DNA of 43,639 nucleotides, taken from the NCBI GenBank assembly GCA_023387695.1, contig JAEWHT010000174.1:1-43639 (forward strand). The letters run 5' to 3'. The notes beneath the pieces are model-generated. The model made no database searches. It saw only the letters and a program-made list of their open reading frames with translations, and had not been told where the DNA came from. The first letter of the stretch is position 1; every line of letters starts with the position of its first letter. A program made the translations under genes and the position numbers. Shown in pieces: positions 23,387 through 31,939 of the stretch. Origin of the DNA: Pseudomonadota bacterium (GTDB taxonomy: Bacteria; Pseudomonadota; Alphaproteobacteria; Rhizobiales; Xanthobacteraceae).

Positions 23387-24979
23387 TTATCGCGCCTCCG
23401 CCTTGATCATATCAGCAGCCTTCTCCCCGATCATGATGGTCGGCGCATTGGTGTTGCCGCCGATCAGCGTCGGCATGATCGAGGCATCGACAATGCGCAG
23501 GCCCTCTACGCCATGCACCTTCAGCTTCGGATCGACCACGGCCATCGCATCGGTGCCCATCTTGCAGGTGCCGATGGGGTGATAGACAGTGTCGACGCGA
23601 TTGCGCAGGATGTTGCGGATGTCGTCGTCGGTTTTCACGCCTGACGTGAACATGTCCTTCTTCTGCAGCGCCCGCAAAGCGGGTGTCTCCATCAGCCGTC
23701 GCGTGGTCTTGAAGCCCGCGACCATCGATTCGAGATCCTCGTCCTCGCCTAAGAAGTTCGGATCGATCATGGGAGCGGCGAGCGGATCGGCGCTCTTTAG
23801 CCAGACGCTGCCGCGGCTCTTCGGCCTGAGCAGGCAGACGTGGCAGGAGAAGCCCGCCTCTTTATGCTTCTTGCGGCCGTGATCATCGAGCATCGCGATG
23901 ACGAAGTGCAGCTGAATGTCGGGAACGTCAAGGTCGGGACGGGTTTTCAGGAAGCCGCCGCACTCGGCGAAATTGGTGGTCATCAGGCCGCGCCGCTCCT
24001 TGCGATAGCGCTGGATGGCGCGGAGCAGGGACGGCACCCGGCCGAGTGAGGCGTGCACGAAGTGCGGATAGTCGGAGGCGTAGACGAACACGAAATCCGG
24101 ATGGTCCTGCAGGTTGCGGCCGACGCCGGGCAGATGATGCGTGACGCTGATGCCATGCTTGCCGAGCGCATCACCATCACCGACGCCCGACAGCATCAGC
24201 AATTGCGGTGACTGGAAGGCGCCGCCCGCGAGGATCACCTCGCGGCGCGCGCGCAGCTGCTTCTTCTGCTTGCCCTGCAGATATTCGATGCCGACCGCGC
24301 GCCCGCCTTCGAACAGGATTTTTGTCGCGTGCGCTCCCGTCTCAACGCGCAGATTGGTGCGCTTGTCGATGTGCGGATTCACATAGGCGCGCGCAGCGCT
24401 CCAGCGCTCGCCTTTGTGTTGCGTCACCTGGTAGCTGCCGAGCCCTTCGTGGTCCGCTTCATTAAAGTCCTCGCGAACGCGGAACTGCGCCTCGCGCGCG
24501 GCCTGGTGGAAGACATCGTGGATCGGATTGTCCGAGCGCAGTCTATTGACGTGCAGCGGGCCGCCCTTGCCGTGATATTCGCCGTCGAAATCGCTGTTGT
24601 TCTCGGACCGCTTGAAATAGGGCAGCACGTCCGCATACGACCAGCCGACATTGCCGAGCGAGGCCCAATGGTCGTAGTCCCATTTGTGGCCACGGATGTA
24701 GACCATGGCGTTGATCGCCGAGGAGCCGCCGAGGCCCTTGCCGCGCGGCTGATAGCCGATACGCCCGTTCAATCCCTTCTGCGGCACCGTGTCGAAGGCC
24801 CAGTTGGCCGTTGCGTATGGCAGAGCGAGCCCGAACGGCGTGGTGATCCGCCAGCTGTCGTTCTTGCCGCCGGCGTCGAGCAGCGCCACGGATGTCGCCG
24901 GATCCTCCGACAGCCGACCTGCGACGGCGCAGCCACCGGAGCCCGCGCCCACCACGATGAAATCGAATGTGTCAGTCAC
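23387..24979 (-). CDS. GMC-family FAD oxidoreductase (choline/alcohol dehydrogenase-like)
   Basis: A 530-residue glucose-methanol-choline oxidoreductase that oxidises an alcohol with FAD. The dinucleotide fold is VVGAGSGGCAVAGRLSEDP (about 9-27), with GGSSAINAMVYIRG and the signature GAFQSPQLLMLSGVG. The C-terminal catalytic region is VYHPIGTCKMG with the active His, then PTLIGGNTNAPTIMIGEKAA. It resembles BetA-like bacterial alcohol dehydrogenases, but betaine pathway partners are absent. The start is the GTG at 24979 behind a G-run (GGGGGGG); longer frames upstream lack a ribosome site and have no family match. It is followed by a strong hairpin. Confidence 0.9.
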   Translation of the reverse strand: MTDTFDFIVVGAGSGGCAVAGRLSEDPATSVALLDAGGKNDSWRITTPFGLALPYATANWAFDTVPQKGLNGRIGYQPRGKGLGGSSAINAMVYIRGHKWDYDHWASLGNVGWSYADVLPYFKRSENNSDFDGEYHGKGGPLHVNRLRSDNPIHDVFHQAAREAQFRVREDFNEADHEGLGSYQVTQHKGERWSAARAYVNPHIDKRTNLRVETGAHATKILFEGGRAVGIEYLQGKQKKQLRARREVILAGGAFQSPQLLMLSGVGDGDALGKHGISVTHHLPGVGRNLQDHPDFVFVYASDYPHFVHASLGRVPSLLRAIQRYRKERRGLMTTNFAECGGFLKTRPDLDVPDIQLHFVIAMLDDHGRKKHKEAGFSCHVCLLRPKSRGSVWLKSADPLAAPMIDPNFLGEDEDLESMVAGFKTTRRLMETPALRALQKKDMFTSGVKTDDDIRNILRNRVDTVYHPIGTCKMGTDAMAVVDPKLKVHGVEGLRIVDASIMPTLIGGNTNAPTIMIGEKAADMIKAEAR

Positions 24980-25308
24980 TGATATTCCCCCCCTGAGAGT
25001 CTTCTTGTTGCTCGTCAGGCGTTTCGCCTCTGTTTTGTTGCCGCAAGCTGGCGGTTTGTGGAACTTCTGGCAAGTGTGTGGCAAATCGGCCGGATTCCGG
25101 GTCCACAGGCTGTCACAAAGTCGAAAAAAACGTGAGCTCAGCCCTTTCCAAAGGCAGTCCGGGTTGGTACATACCCCCCGCACCCGAGGGCTTTGCCCGG
25201 GGTTGCCTTCCAAGGAAGCCTTCGGGACGGGAGAAGCAAGCCACGCGCACAGCGTCGGCCCTCAATCCACCGTCCCCGGCATTTTAACGAAGGCGCGCAA
25301 TGGTTTAA
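24980..25308. other. Intergenic stretch upstream of tRNA-fMet, no gene seen
   Basis: About 330 bases between the divergent GMC gene and tRNA-fMet. I see no convincing coding frame. It must hold the two promoters but shows no clear -35/-10 pair that I would defend. It includes CTTCCAAGGAAG and a 41-base segment (25207-25247) repeated with four mismatches at 35889-35929. Confidence 0.6.
25207..25247. repeat. Dispersed 41-base repeat, copy 1
   Basis: This segment reads through CTTCCAAGGAAG into GGGACGGGAGAAGCAAGC and matches 35889-35929 at 37 of 41 bases by my alignment. Both copies are intergenic and in the same orientation. I do not recognise the family. Confidence 0.6.
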
Positions 25309-25385
<77 letters not shown>

Positions 25386-25411
25386 AATTCGGAATGACCG
25401 GTTCCGATACG

Positions 25412-25441
25412 AAAATGGCCCGCTTCAAGCGGGCCATTTTT
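25412..25441. terminator. Bidirectional terminator between tRNA-fMet and the ABC importer operon
   Basis: AAAATGGCCCGCTT and AAGCGGGCCATTTT form a long perfect stem with almost no loop, flanked by A- and T-runs, so it can end both the tRNA transcript and the minus-strand ABC operon. The same core recurs at 38989-39017. Confidence 0.85.
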
Positions 25442-25464
25442 GTTTTGGAGGTGGTATCGCCGAG

Positions 25465-26232
25465 CTACCGCGCCACAGCCTGCCAGGCGAGCAGTCGCTG
25501 CTCCACAAGCGACACCGCGATCGACGTCAGATATCCGGTTGCGCCGAGCAGGATGACGCCGGCGAAGAGGTCGGCGGATCGGAATGCGCGGGCCGATAGC
25601 AGGACCCACTGACCGAGGCCGTCGAGGCCGGCCAGGATCTCGCAGACCACCGAAAGGATCAGCGCAACCGTCAGGCTGAGCCGCATGCCGGCAAGGATGT
25701 CGGGCAATGCCGAGGGCAGGGCGATCTTGGCGATGACAGATGCGCGCGACATTTGCAGCGAGCGGGCGACCTCATAGAGCCGCGGCTCGACTGCGGCAAA
25801 GCCGTGAATGGTCGCGAGCATGATCGGCCAGATCGCGCCGAAGGCGATGACGAATAGCGCCATGCCGCGCGTCAGCCCAAGCATCGCGATCGCGACCGGG
25901 ATGATTGCCGACACCGGCAGCGGCCGCAGGAATTCCAGCGACGGCGCGATATAGGCGCGCATCACCTTCGACGATCCGATCAGCGCGCCGAGCGCGATGC
26001 CGGCAATCGAGGCGGCAAGCCAGCCATAGGCCATGTGCTCGAGCGTGCCGATCAGCTTGGCCGCGAGATCGCCGCTCGAAAAGCCGCGCACCAACGCGGC
26101 CCAGGCCTTGTCAGGGCCGGGCAGGAACACCGGCGAGACCAGCTTCAGATTGGCGATGAGCTGCCACGCCGCGATGAAGCCGGCCGCGACCAGGATGCTT
26201 GCGACACGCCAGAGGATCGCCGCGCGGTTCAT
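25465..26232 (-). CDS. ABC transporter permease, SsuC/TauC type (permease 1)
   Basis: A 255-residue inner-membrane permease with about six helices. The cytoplasmic EAA loop that contacts the ATPase is AVEPRLYEVARSLQMSRASVIAKIALPSALPDILAGMRLS. The family imports sulfonates, nitrate, taurine or pyrimidine precursors together with NMT1/SsuA-like binding proteins. The ATG overlaps the stop of permease 2 by four bases (ATGA). It is the last gene of the operon and ends at the shared bidirectional terminator. The substrate is unknown. Confidence 0.92.
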   Translation of the reverse strand: MNRAAILWRVASILVAAGFIAAWQLIANLKLVSPVFLPGPDKAWAALVRGFSSGDLAAKLIGTLEHMAYGWLAASIAGIALGALIGSSKVMRAYIAPSLEFLRPLPVSAIIPVAIAMLGLTRGMALFVIAFGAIWPIMLATIHGFAAVEPRLYEVARSLQMSRASVIAKIALPSALPDILAGMRLSLTVALILSVVCEILAGLDGLGQWVLLSARAFRSADLFAGVILLGATGYLTSIAVSLVEQRLLAWQAVAR

Positions 26233-26993
26233 GCATTATCTCCGGCGAGCGCGGCGCGGCCGAACAGGCGGCGCTGGGCCGCAATCAACAGGATGTTCAG
26301 CGCGAAGCCGATCACGCCGATCCACAGGAGATAAGCCAGCATCAAATCGGCGCGCAGCGCCTGCTGCGCCAGCATGATGCCGGCGCCGAGGCCGATCGGA
26401 TTGATGGCGATCTCGACGGTGACGGCGACGATCAGGGCGATGCCGGCCGAGAGGCGGAAGGCGACGAAGATGCGCGGCAGCGCGGCCGGGATCACGATTT
26501 TCGCGATCCGCTGCGTCGCGCTCAGCCGCAGCGCCCGCGACACCTCCATCAAGCGCGGCTCGATGCTGCGCACCGCGCTGCGCGTCATGATCAGCATCGG
26601 CCAGACGCAGGCGAACGCCACGATCACGATCTCCATCCGGTAGCCGAAGCCGAGCGCGATCAGCGCAATCGGCAGCAGCGCGATCGAGGGAATCGGGCGG
26701 ATCGCCTCGACCGTCACCTCCATCAGCCGGTCGAGCGGACGCGAGATGCCGAAGGCGATGCCGAGCGCAAGGCCGATGGCGCTGCCGATCGCCAATCCTG
26801 CAAACGCGGCAAATAGCGTGTCGCGGGTCGCGACCGGAATTGAGAGATCGGCAAGCGCTGCGGCCAGCGCTGCGAGGATCGCGCTCGGCGGTGCCAGGCT
26901 ATCGCTCTGCAGATGGGTGAGGCGCGCCCAGAGTTCGAATGCCAGCATAAGCGCCAGCGGCAACAGCAAGGGCTTGGCGCGATCGAGGCTCAA
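26229..26993 (-). CDS. ABC transporter permease, SsuC/TauC type (permease 2)
   Basis: A 254-residue inner-membrane permease related to permease 1, with an EAA loop at SIEPRLMEVSRALRLSATQRIAKIVIPAALPRIFVAFRLS. The two proteins probably form a heterodimeric channel. I place the start at TTG 26993, which overlaps the ATPase stop as TTGA. Longer frames upstream would run through the ATPase gene in another frame and are shadows. Four-base overlaps on both sides indicate coupled translation. Confidence 0.88.
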   Translation of the reverse strand: MSLDRAKPLLLPLALMLAFELWARLTHLQSDSLAPPSAILAALAAALADLSIPVATRDTLFAAFAGLAIGSAIGLALGIAFGISRPLDRLMEVTVEAIRPIPSIALLPIALIALGFGYRMEIVIVAFACVWPMLIMTRSAVRSIEPRLMEVSRALRLSATQRIAKIVIPAALPRIFVAFRLSAGIALIVAVTVEIAINPIGLGAGIMLAQQALRADLMLAYLLWIGVIGFALNILLIAAQRRLFGRAALAGDNA

Positions 26994-27796
26994 TGTTCGG
27001 TCGCCTTGATGAAGTCGAACAATTGCCGGCGCAGCCGCAGGAACTCGGGATGTTCGCGGGTGGCGAGCTGGTCGCGCGGGCGCGGCAGATCGACATCGAG
27101 CTCGATCCCGATCCGGCCCGGATGCGGCAACAGGCCGATGACGCGGTCGCCGAGATAGATGGCTTCGTCGAGATCGTGGGTCACGAAGATCACGGTCGTC
27201 TGGCTTGCTCGCGTCAGCGACAGCACCTCGTCCTGCAGGCCCTGGCGCGTCATCGCGTCCAGCGCGCCGAACGGCTCGTCCATCAGCAGCGTCGTCGGTT
27301 CCTGCGCAAGGCAGCGCGCGATCTGCAGGCGCTGCTGCATGCCGCCGGACATCTCGGTCGGATATTTGTCGGCATGGCCAGGCAAGCCGACCTTGCGCAA
27401 CAGCGCCTCGATGCGCCCGCCGCGCTCGCGTGCGGGCACTCGGGATGCTTCCAGCGCCAACGAGATGTTTCCGGCCGCGGTTCGCCACGGCAACAGCGCC
27501 TTGCCGTAATCCTGGAATACGATCGCGACTTCGCGGCGCGGCTCGGTGATCTCTTCGCCGTCGAAGGTCACGGCGCCGCTGGTGGGGCGATAGAGGCCCG
27601 CGGCGAGCCGCAGCGCCGTGGTCTTGCCGCAGCCAGAGGCGCCGACGATGCAGAGGAATTCGCCCGGCCGCACCTCCAGGTCGAGATTTTCGATGATGGT
27701 CTTGCCGCCGAGCCGCAATGTCGCGGCGTTGAACGCGATCAGCGTCTTTTGCGTCCGCGCGGCGCGCGCCTCATCGAGCCTGGCAACGACACTCAT
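26990..27796 (-). CDS. ABC transporter ATP-binding protein, SsuB/TauB type
   Basis: A 268-residue nucleotide-binding subunit. Walker A is GASGCGKTT, the Q-loop is VFQDYGKALLPW, the signature is MSGGMQQR, Walker B is LLMDEPFGALD and the switch His is in VTHDLDEA. This is the nitrate/sulfonate/taurine importer subgroup. The C-terminal RPRDQLATREHPEFLRLRRQ is typical of the group. The start overlaps the GntR stop by four bases, and the stop overlaps the permease TTG. It energises uptake of the ligand bound by the solute-binding protein at 28509. Confidence 0.94.
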   Translation of the reverse strand: MSVVARLDEARAARTQKTLIAFNAATLRLGGKTIIENLDLEVRPGEFLCIVGASGCGKTTALRLAAGLYRPTSGAVTFDGEEITEPRREVAIVFQDYGKALLPWRTAAGNISLALEASRVPARERGGRIEALLRKVGLPGHADKYPTEMSGGMQQRLQIARCLAQEPTTLLMDEPFGALDAMTRQGLQDEVLSLTRASQTTVIFVTHDLDEAIYLGDRVIGLLPHPGRIGIELDVDLPRPRDQLATREHPEFLRLRRQLFDFIKATEH

Positions 27797-28497
27797 GATT
27801 GCTCCCGGCTGGCCGGCGGATAGACGATATCGATGGTCGAGTGCAGATGCGCCGCCAGCATCTTTTGCGCGGCACCCAGGTCGCGCGCGAGCACGTGGTC
27901 GGCGAGCATCTGGTGGCTGCGGATGAATCCTTCACCGCTGTCGATGGCCCCCATCATCACGCGGCGATAGCGGTAGGCCTGGTCGTAGAGGTCGGAATGG
28001 GCGGCCAGCATGCGCTGTGAGCCGCAGGCCGCGAGCAGCGCCGTGTGAAAGCCCTTATGGAGCCGGTCGAAATCGGCAGCACCCTCGCGGAATTCATTGC
28101 CGGTGCGCTCGATATGCCGGCGCATCTGATGCAGCGCGCTGATGATGCCGGCCTCCCAGGCGACGTCGCCGTGGAGGATCGCGAGCCTGACCGCCTCGAT
28201 CTCGACCGCCGTCCGCATGCAGGTGATATCGGCGAGATCTTCGCGGCTGACCTCGGCAACGCGAAAACCGCGCTGGCCGATGCCGACGATCAGGCCGCGC
28301 GACATCAGCCGCGACAGGCCTTCGCGCAAGGGCGTGGCGCCGATGTCGTAGCGCTGCACGAGATCGACGATGCCGAGCCGCGATCCCGGCGCGAGATTTC
28401 CGGCCAGGATGTCCTGCTCGATGAGATTTGCAGCGCGCTCGCTCAAGGTCCCGGCCTCAGCCGGCGGGCGTTCGAGAGTGCGCTCGGGAGCAGGCAT
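27793..28497 (-). CDS. GntR-family regulator (FCD subfamily) inside the ABC operon
   Basis: A 234-residue regulator. The N-terminal winged helix (about 15-80) contains LSERAANLIEQDILAGNLAPGSRLG and IGATPLREGLSRLMSRGLI. The C-terminal all-helical FCD domain has the metal/ligand His residues in DFDRLHKGFHTALLAACG, SHQMLADHVLARD and LAAHLHSTIDIV. FCD regulators usually repress catabolic genes and release DNA on binding a carboxylate ligand. AAGGA precedes the ATG. It sits between the binding protein and the ATPase, 11 bases after the former and overlapping the latter, so it probably regulates its own operon and the divergent FAH/cyclase pair. Confidence 0.92.
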   Translation of the reverse strand: MPAPERTLERPPAEAGTLSERAANLIEQDILAGNLAPGSRLGIVDLVQRYDIGATPLREGLSRLMSRGLIVGIGQRGFRVAEVSREDLADITCMRTAVEIEAVRLAILHGDVAWEAGIISALHQMRRHIERTGNEFREGAADFDRLHKGFHTALLAACGSQRMLAAHSDLYDQAYRYRRVMMGAIDSGEGFIRSHQMLADHVLARDLGAAQKMLAAHLHSTIDIVYPPASREQS

Positions 28498-28508
28498 CGT
28501 CCTTATCC

Positions 28509-29453
28509 TCAGTTCAGCACGAGTTTCGATGTGTCGAGCTTCGATTGCAGCATCTTCTGCGACGACATCACGTCGATCCACCAGGTCAGGTTTTCCGGCT
28601 TGAGGTTCGGCTCGGATTGGTTCGGCGGCGTCGCCTTGACGAGCTCGAGCGGCTGCTTGGTGAACTTGGCGATCGACGCGGAGGCCTTCTCGCGATCGCT
28701 GTTGACGATTGGCGCTGCCTCCGCGATGGCCTCGCGGAATTTCTTCACGGCCGCCGCATTCTTCTCCGCCCAGTCGCGCGACGCCGCATAGAAGATGATC
28801 GGATCGGTGCGGCCGAGTTCGGCGCCATAGCGCGCACCGACCGAGCCGAGCCCCGCATTGGTCATGCGTGTGACGAACGGCTCGGCAGTGAGCACCGCAT
28901 CGACACCGCCCGACTTGATGATGTCGGCCATGGTCGGGAAGGTGACCTCGACGAAATTGACGCTCTTGGGATCGACGCCTTTCTCCACCAGCCATTTCAC
29001 GAACAAAACATGGAGAAACGCGTTCAGGCCGGGCGCGCCGACCTTCTTGCCGACGAAATCCTTCGGCTCCTTGATCGTGAGGCCGTTGCGGACGAAGGCG
29101 GCGATCGCGGTGTTCGAGGTCGTGTTCATGACCGAGGCGCCGGCGATCGCGACGAGATCGAGGCCACCGTCGACCGCCTGGAGGAAGACGGTGGAGGTCG
29201 GGCCGCCGACCTGAATCGAGTTCGACAGGATCGCCGCCGGGATGTTGGAGTTGATCGCGATCGGCGTCATCTCGACGTCCAGCCCGTGCTTTTTGAAGAT
29301 GCCTTCGTCGACCGCGACCATCGCCGAGGCGCAGTCGGAGGTCGCGGTGCAGCCGATCTGGATCTTGGCTTGCGCCAGCACTGGTGCCGTCATCGCAACA
29401 GACATCCCGAGCACGAGACCCGCCAATATCGCCGCTACCTGCGTCTGCCTCAC
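28509..29453 (-). CDS. ABC solute-binding protein, NMT1/SsuA-like
   Basis: A 314-residue periplasmic binding protein with a signal peptide (about 1-27, cleavage near VLA-Q). The mature start KIQIGCTATSDCASAMVAVDEGIFKKHGLDVEM is the NMT1/SsuA type (SDCASA in place of the usual loop), and PTSTVFLQAVDGGLDLVAIAG, FVGKKVGAPG and VDAVLTAEPFV follow the family pattern. Two Cys in the N-lobe loop could form a disulfide. The start is GTG behind GGGAGAG. It is the first gene of a five-gene importer operon and is divergent from the FAH/cyclase catabolic pair. The ligand is unknown; a small aromatic or amide is a guess from the neighbours. Confidence 0.9.
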   Translation of the reverse strand: MRQTQVAAILAGLVLGMSVAMTAPVLAQAKIQIGCTATSDCASAMVAVDEGIFKKHGLDVEMTPIAINSNIPAAILSNSIQVGGPTSTVFLQAVDGGLDLVAIAGASVMNTTSNTAIAAFVRNGLTIKEPKDFVGKKVGAPGLNAFLHVLFVKWLVEKGVDPKSVNFVEVTFPTMADIIKSGGVDAVLTAEPFVTRMTNAGLGSVGARYGAELGRTDPIIFYAASRDWAEKNAAAVKKFREAIAEAAPIVNSDREKASASIAKFTKQPLELVKATPPNQSEPNLKPENLTWWIDVMSSQKMLQSKLDTSKLVLN

Positions 29454-29542
29454 CGCACGCTCTCCCGATTTGTATTTTTCTGTCTTGTTTATCGATATTT
29501 TATCTGATCATATATTCGAAACGATAGCAAGGGGTGCCCAAG
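29454..29542. promoter_or_regulatory. AT-rich divergent promoter region of the importer and FAH/cyclase genes
   Basis: This 89-base divergent gap is unusually AT-rich for the window, especially TTTATCGATATTTTATCTGA and CATATATTCGAAACGATA. It contains the palindromes ATCGAT (29491-29496), TGATCA (29505-29510) and TTCGAA (29515-29520), spaced regularly. It must hold both promoters and is the likely GntR operator. I cannot fix a single site by eye. Confidence 0.5.
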
Positions 29543-30532
29543 ATGAAGCTCGCAACATTCAGGTCGGCCGGTCAGGAGAAGATCGGCGCCGTCCATACCA
29601 ATGATAGTCAGGTGTTCGACCTCGCCGCCGCCGCTGCGCGGGACGGCCAGGCCGAACCGGCCTTCGGTTCGATGCTGGCGTTGATCGACGCCGGGCCGCA
29701 CGCGCTGGATCGGGCGCGCGCCCTGCTCGACAAGCACGGCAAGGACGCGACGCTGTCGGCAGCGGTCAGCGCCGTCGACATTCTTGCGCCGGTGCCGGAG
29801 CCTCGGCAGATGCGCGACGGCATGTCGTTTCCGCTGCACATTCTGCAAGCGCCGCGCGGGCAGCAGAAGCTCGCCGCGCGTGCCAAGGGCGACATGGCGG
29901 AGTTGGCGCGCATCGATGCCGAGCCGCTGGGTGAATTGCCCGAAGTCTATCGCAAGCAGCCGATCTTCTACATCACCAACCGCTTCAGCGTTCGCGGCAC
30001 CAACACGACGGTGAAATGGCCGCGCTACAGCAAGGTCATGGATTACGAGCTCGAGTTCGGCATCATCACCAGGAACAAGGGCGCGAACATTTCGGCTGCG
30101 AAGGCTGGGGATCACATCTTCGGCTACACCATCTTCAACGATTTCTCCGCGCGCGACGCGCAACGCATCGAGATGGAGGGGCGGCTCGGCCCGGCCAAGG
30201 GCAAGAGTTTTGACGGCGGCAACGTGATGGGTCCCTGGATCGTGACGCCGGACGAGATCGGCGACCCCTACAAGTTGAAGATGGAAGCTCGCGTCAACGG
30301 CGAGGTCCGCTCGAAAGGCGTGAGCGATGGCATGCTGTTTTCCTTCGAGGAGATCATCGCCCACGTCACCCAGGACGAGACGCTGATGCCCGGCGAATTC
30401 ATCGGCTCCGGCACGGTCGGTAACGGTTGCGGCCTCGAGCTTGGATGGTATCTCGAGCATGGCGATGCGATCGAGCTCGAGGTCGAGAAGATCGGCATCT
30501 TGAAGAACAAGGTCGAGCGGCAAGACGTCTGA
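29543..30532 (+). CDS. FAH-family hydrolase (catabolic gene next to the ABC importer)
   Basis: A 329-residue FAH-superfamily enzyme with an extended N-terminal cap (about 1-110). The metal-binding region is YELEFGIITRNKG with downstream DFSARDAQRIE, GGNVMGPWIVTPDE and PGEFIGSGTVGNGCGLE. Such enzymes cleave or hydrate acylpyruvates made during aromatic or amino-acid breakdown. I use the ATG at 29543, eight bases after AAGGGG, in preference to a GTG three codons earlier. The cyclase-family gene follows after 47 bases. Together with the divergent importer this suggests import and breakdown of one compound. Confidence 0.9.
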   Translation: MKLATFRSAGQEKIGAVHTNDSQVFDLAAAAARDGQAEPAFGSMLALIDAGPHALDRARALLDKHGKDATLSAAVSAVDILAPVPEPRQMRDGMSFPLHILQAPRGQQKLAARAKGDMAELARIDAEPLGELPEVYRKQPIFYITNRFSVRGTNTTVKWPRYSKVMDYELEFGIITRNKGANISAAKAGDHIFGYTIFNDFSARDAQRIEMEGRLGPAKGKSFDGGNVMGPWIVTPDEIGDPYKLKMEARVNGEVRSKGVSDGMLFSFEEIIAHVTQDETLMPGEFIGSGTVGNGCGLELGWYLEHGDAIELEVEKIGILKNKVERQDV

Positions 30533-30579
30533 AGAGATGTGTGAGCGCCGTCAACGAAAACAATCAACGAGGAAGCGCC

Positions 30580-31353
30580 ATGACCAAGCTGATCGACATC
30601 TCCGTCCCCTTGCAAAACGACGTGCCCGCCGACCCGCCCGGCAATCATCCGACGATCCAGTACATCAATCACCAGCAGGGCCTGCCGCGCATGCTGCAGT
30701 TCTTCGACGGGTTGAAGGCTGAGGATCTGCCGGACGGGCAGGGTTGGGCGGTGGAACAGGTTACCCTCTCGACCCACAACGGCACGCATCTCGACGCGCC
30801 CTGGCATTTTCATCCAACCATGAATCGCGGCGAGCGCTCATGGACCATCGACGAGGTGCCGCTGGAATGGTGCTTCCAGCCCGGCGTGAAGCTCGACTTC
30901 CGCCATTTGCCGGACGGCTATGTCGCAACCGCCAAGGACGTCGAGACTGAGCTCAAGCGCATCGGCCATGAGCTGAAGCCGCTCGAGATCGTCGTCGTCA
31001 ACACCAGCGCCGGCGCCAAATATGGCCGTCAGGACTACGTCACCTCGGGCTGCGGTATGGGCTATGAAGCAACCATGTATTTGCTCGAGCGTGGCGTACG
31101 CCTGACCGGCATCGACGGCTGGAGCTGGGACGCGCCGTTCGTTCACACCGCGAAAAAATACGCCGAGACGAAAGATGCCAGCCTGATCTGGGAAGGCCAC
31201 AAGGCCGGCCGCCATATCGGCTATTGCCATCTCGAGAAGCTGCACAATCTCGAACAGCTGCCGTCGACCGGCTTCAAGGTGTCATGCTTCCCGGTGAAGA
31301 TCGAACGCGCCTCGGCGGGATGGACGCGCGCGGTCGCGATTTTGGAGGGATAA
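30580..31353 (+). CDS. Cyclase-family (kynurenine-formamidase-like) amidohydrolase
   Basis: A 257-residue metal-dependent hydrolase of the cyclase family. The zinc motif HxGTHxDAPxH is present as THNGTHLDAPWHFHP (about 65-79), with GIDGWSWDAPFVHT and RHIGYCHLEKLHNLE downstream. Members open N-formyl or cyclic amides (kynurenine formamidase, isatin hydrolase) or act on related ring substrates. GAGGAAG precedes the ATG. It lies directly behind the FAH gene. No kynurenine pathway partners are seen, so the substrate is open; an isatin- or formamide-like molecule is a reasonable guess. Confidence 0.9.
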   Translation: MTKLIDISVPLQNDVPADPPGNHPTIQYINHQQGLPRMLQFFDGLKAEDLPDGQGWAVEQVTLSTHNGTHLDAPWHFHPTMNRGERSWTIDEVPLEWCFQPGVKLDFRHLPDGYVATAKDVETELKRIGHELKPLEIVVVNTSAGAKYGRQDYVTSGCGMGYEATMYLLERGVRLTGIDGWSWDAPFVHTAKKYAETKDASLIWEGHKAGRHIGYCHLEKLHNLEQLPSTGFKVSCFPVKIERASAGWTRAVAILEG

Positions 31354-31375
31354 CGGCGCGCTCGGTCAGGCGCGT

Positions 31376-31939
31376 CTATTTCGACTCTGTCGGTTTCTTC
31401 GCAGGTGTCTTCGCGGGTGGAGTCGGTGGCGGCGCGGGCGCGACCGGGGCGGATTGCGCGATGTTGACGGCGAGGCCGAACAGCCGCCATTGCCCGTCGA
31501 CCGGGGCAAACAGCAGTTCGAAATTCACCTGCGACGGGACTGACGGAAAGAAGCCCGCCATTCGCATCATGCCGTTCGACAGGATCTCGGGTAACACGGA
31601 GAGCTGGGGGTCGATGACGGCAACACCCGACAGGTCCAGCTTCTCGTTGCGCTGTGTGGCGAAGATTTCCGACAGGCGCGCCGCGGTGTTTCCGGTCTGG
31701 AAGCCGGGGGCGCCGAGGTCGCGCAGCACTGTGTAATTGCCGGTTTTGTTGGCCTGATCGAGCGCCAGTAGCGACGAGCGGATCAGCATCAGCACGCCAT
31801 TGCGATCGATGTTGGCGGGTTTTGCGTTCGGCGTCGGCTGCGGCGGCTGTCCCTGCGCGAGCCCAATCGCGCAGCTCGCGATGACGATCAGCAGCGCGGC
31901 CCCGAGGCGCCGCGCGACATTCGAGAAGCTGCGGCTCAC
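31376..31939 (-). CDS. Exported protein coupled to the trimeric autotransporter
   Basis: A 187-residue protein with an N-terminal hydrophobic signal (RRLGAALLIVIASCAIGLAQ, cleavage near GLA-Q) and a Pro/Lys-rich C-terminus (PAPPPTPPAKTPAKKPTESK). The middle (about 45-165) looks like a compact alpha/beta domain with LFAPVDGQWRLFGLAVN, reminiscent of small NTF2-like or chaperone domains, but I do not recognise it. Two adjacent GTG codons (31942 and 31939) could start it; the second overlaps the autotransporter TGA by four bases and is preferred. The coupling suggests a helper or partner of the adhesin. Confidence 0.75.
   Translation of the reverse strand: MSRSFSNVARRLGAALLIVIASCAIGLAQGQPPQPTPNAKPANIDRNGVLMLIRSSLLALDQANKTGNYTVLRDLGAPGFQTGNTAARLSEIFATQRNEKLDLSGVAVIDPQLSVLPEILSNGMMRMAGFFPSVPSQVNFELLFAPVDGQWRLFGLAVNIAQSAPVAPAPPPTPPAKTPAKKPTESK

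Noticed and set aside
24980..25213. N-terminal extension of the GMC oxidoreductase to 25213
   Set aside because: The added 78 residues are Cys/Arg-rich without family match and without a ribosome site, and GTG 24979 lies directly ahead of the FAD-binding fold.
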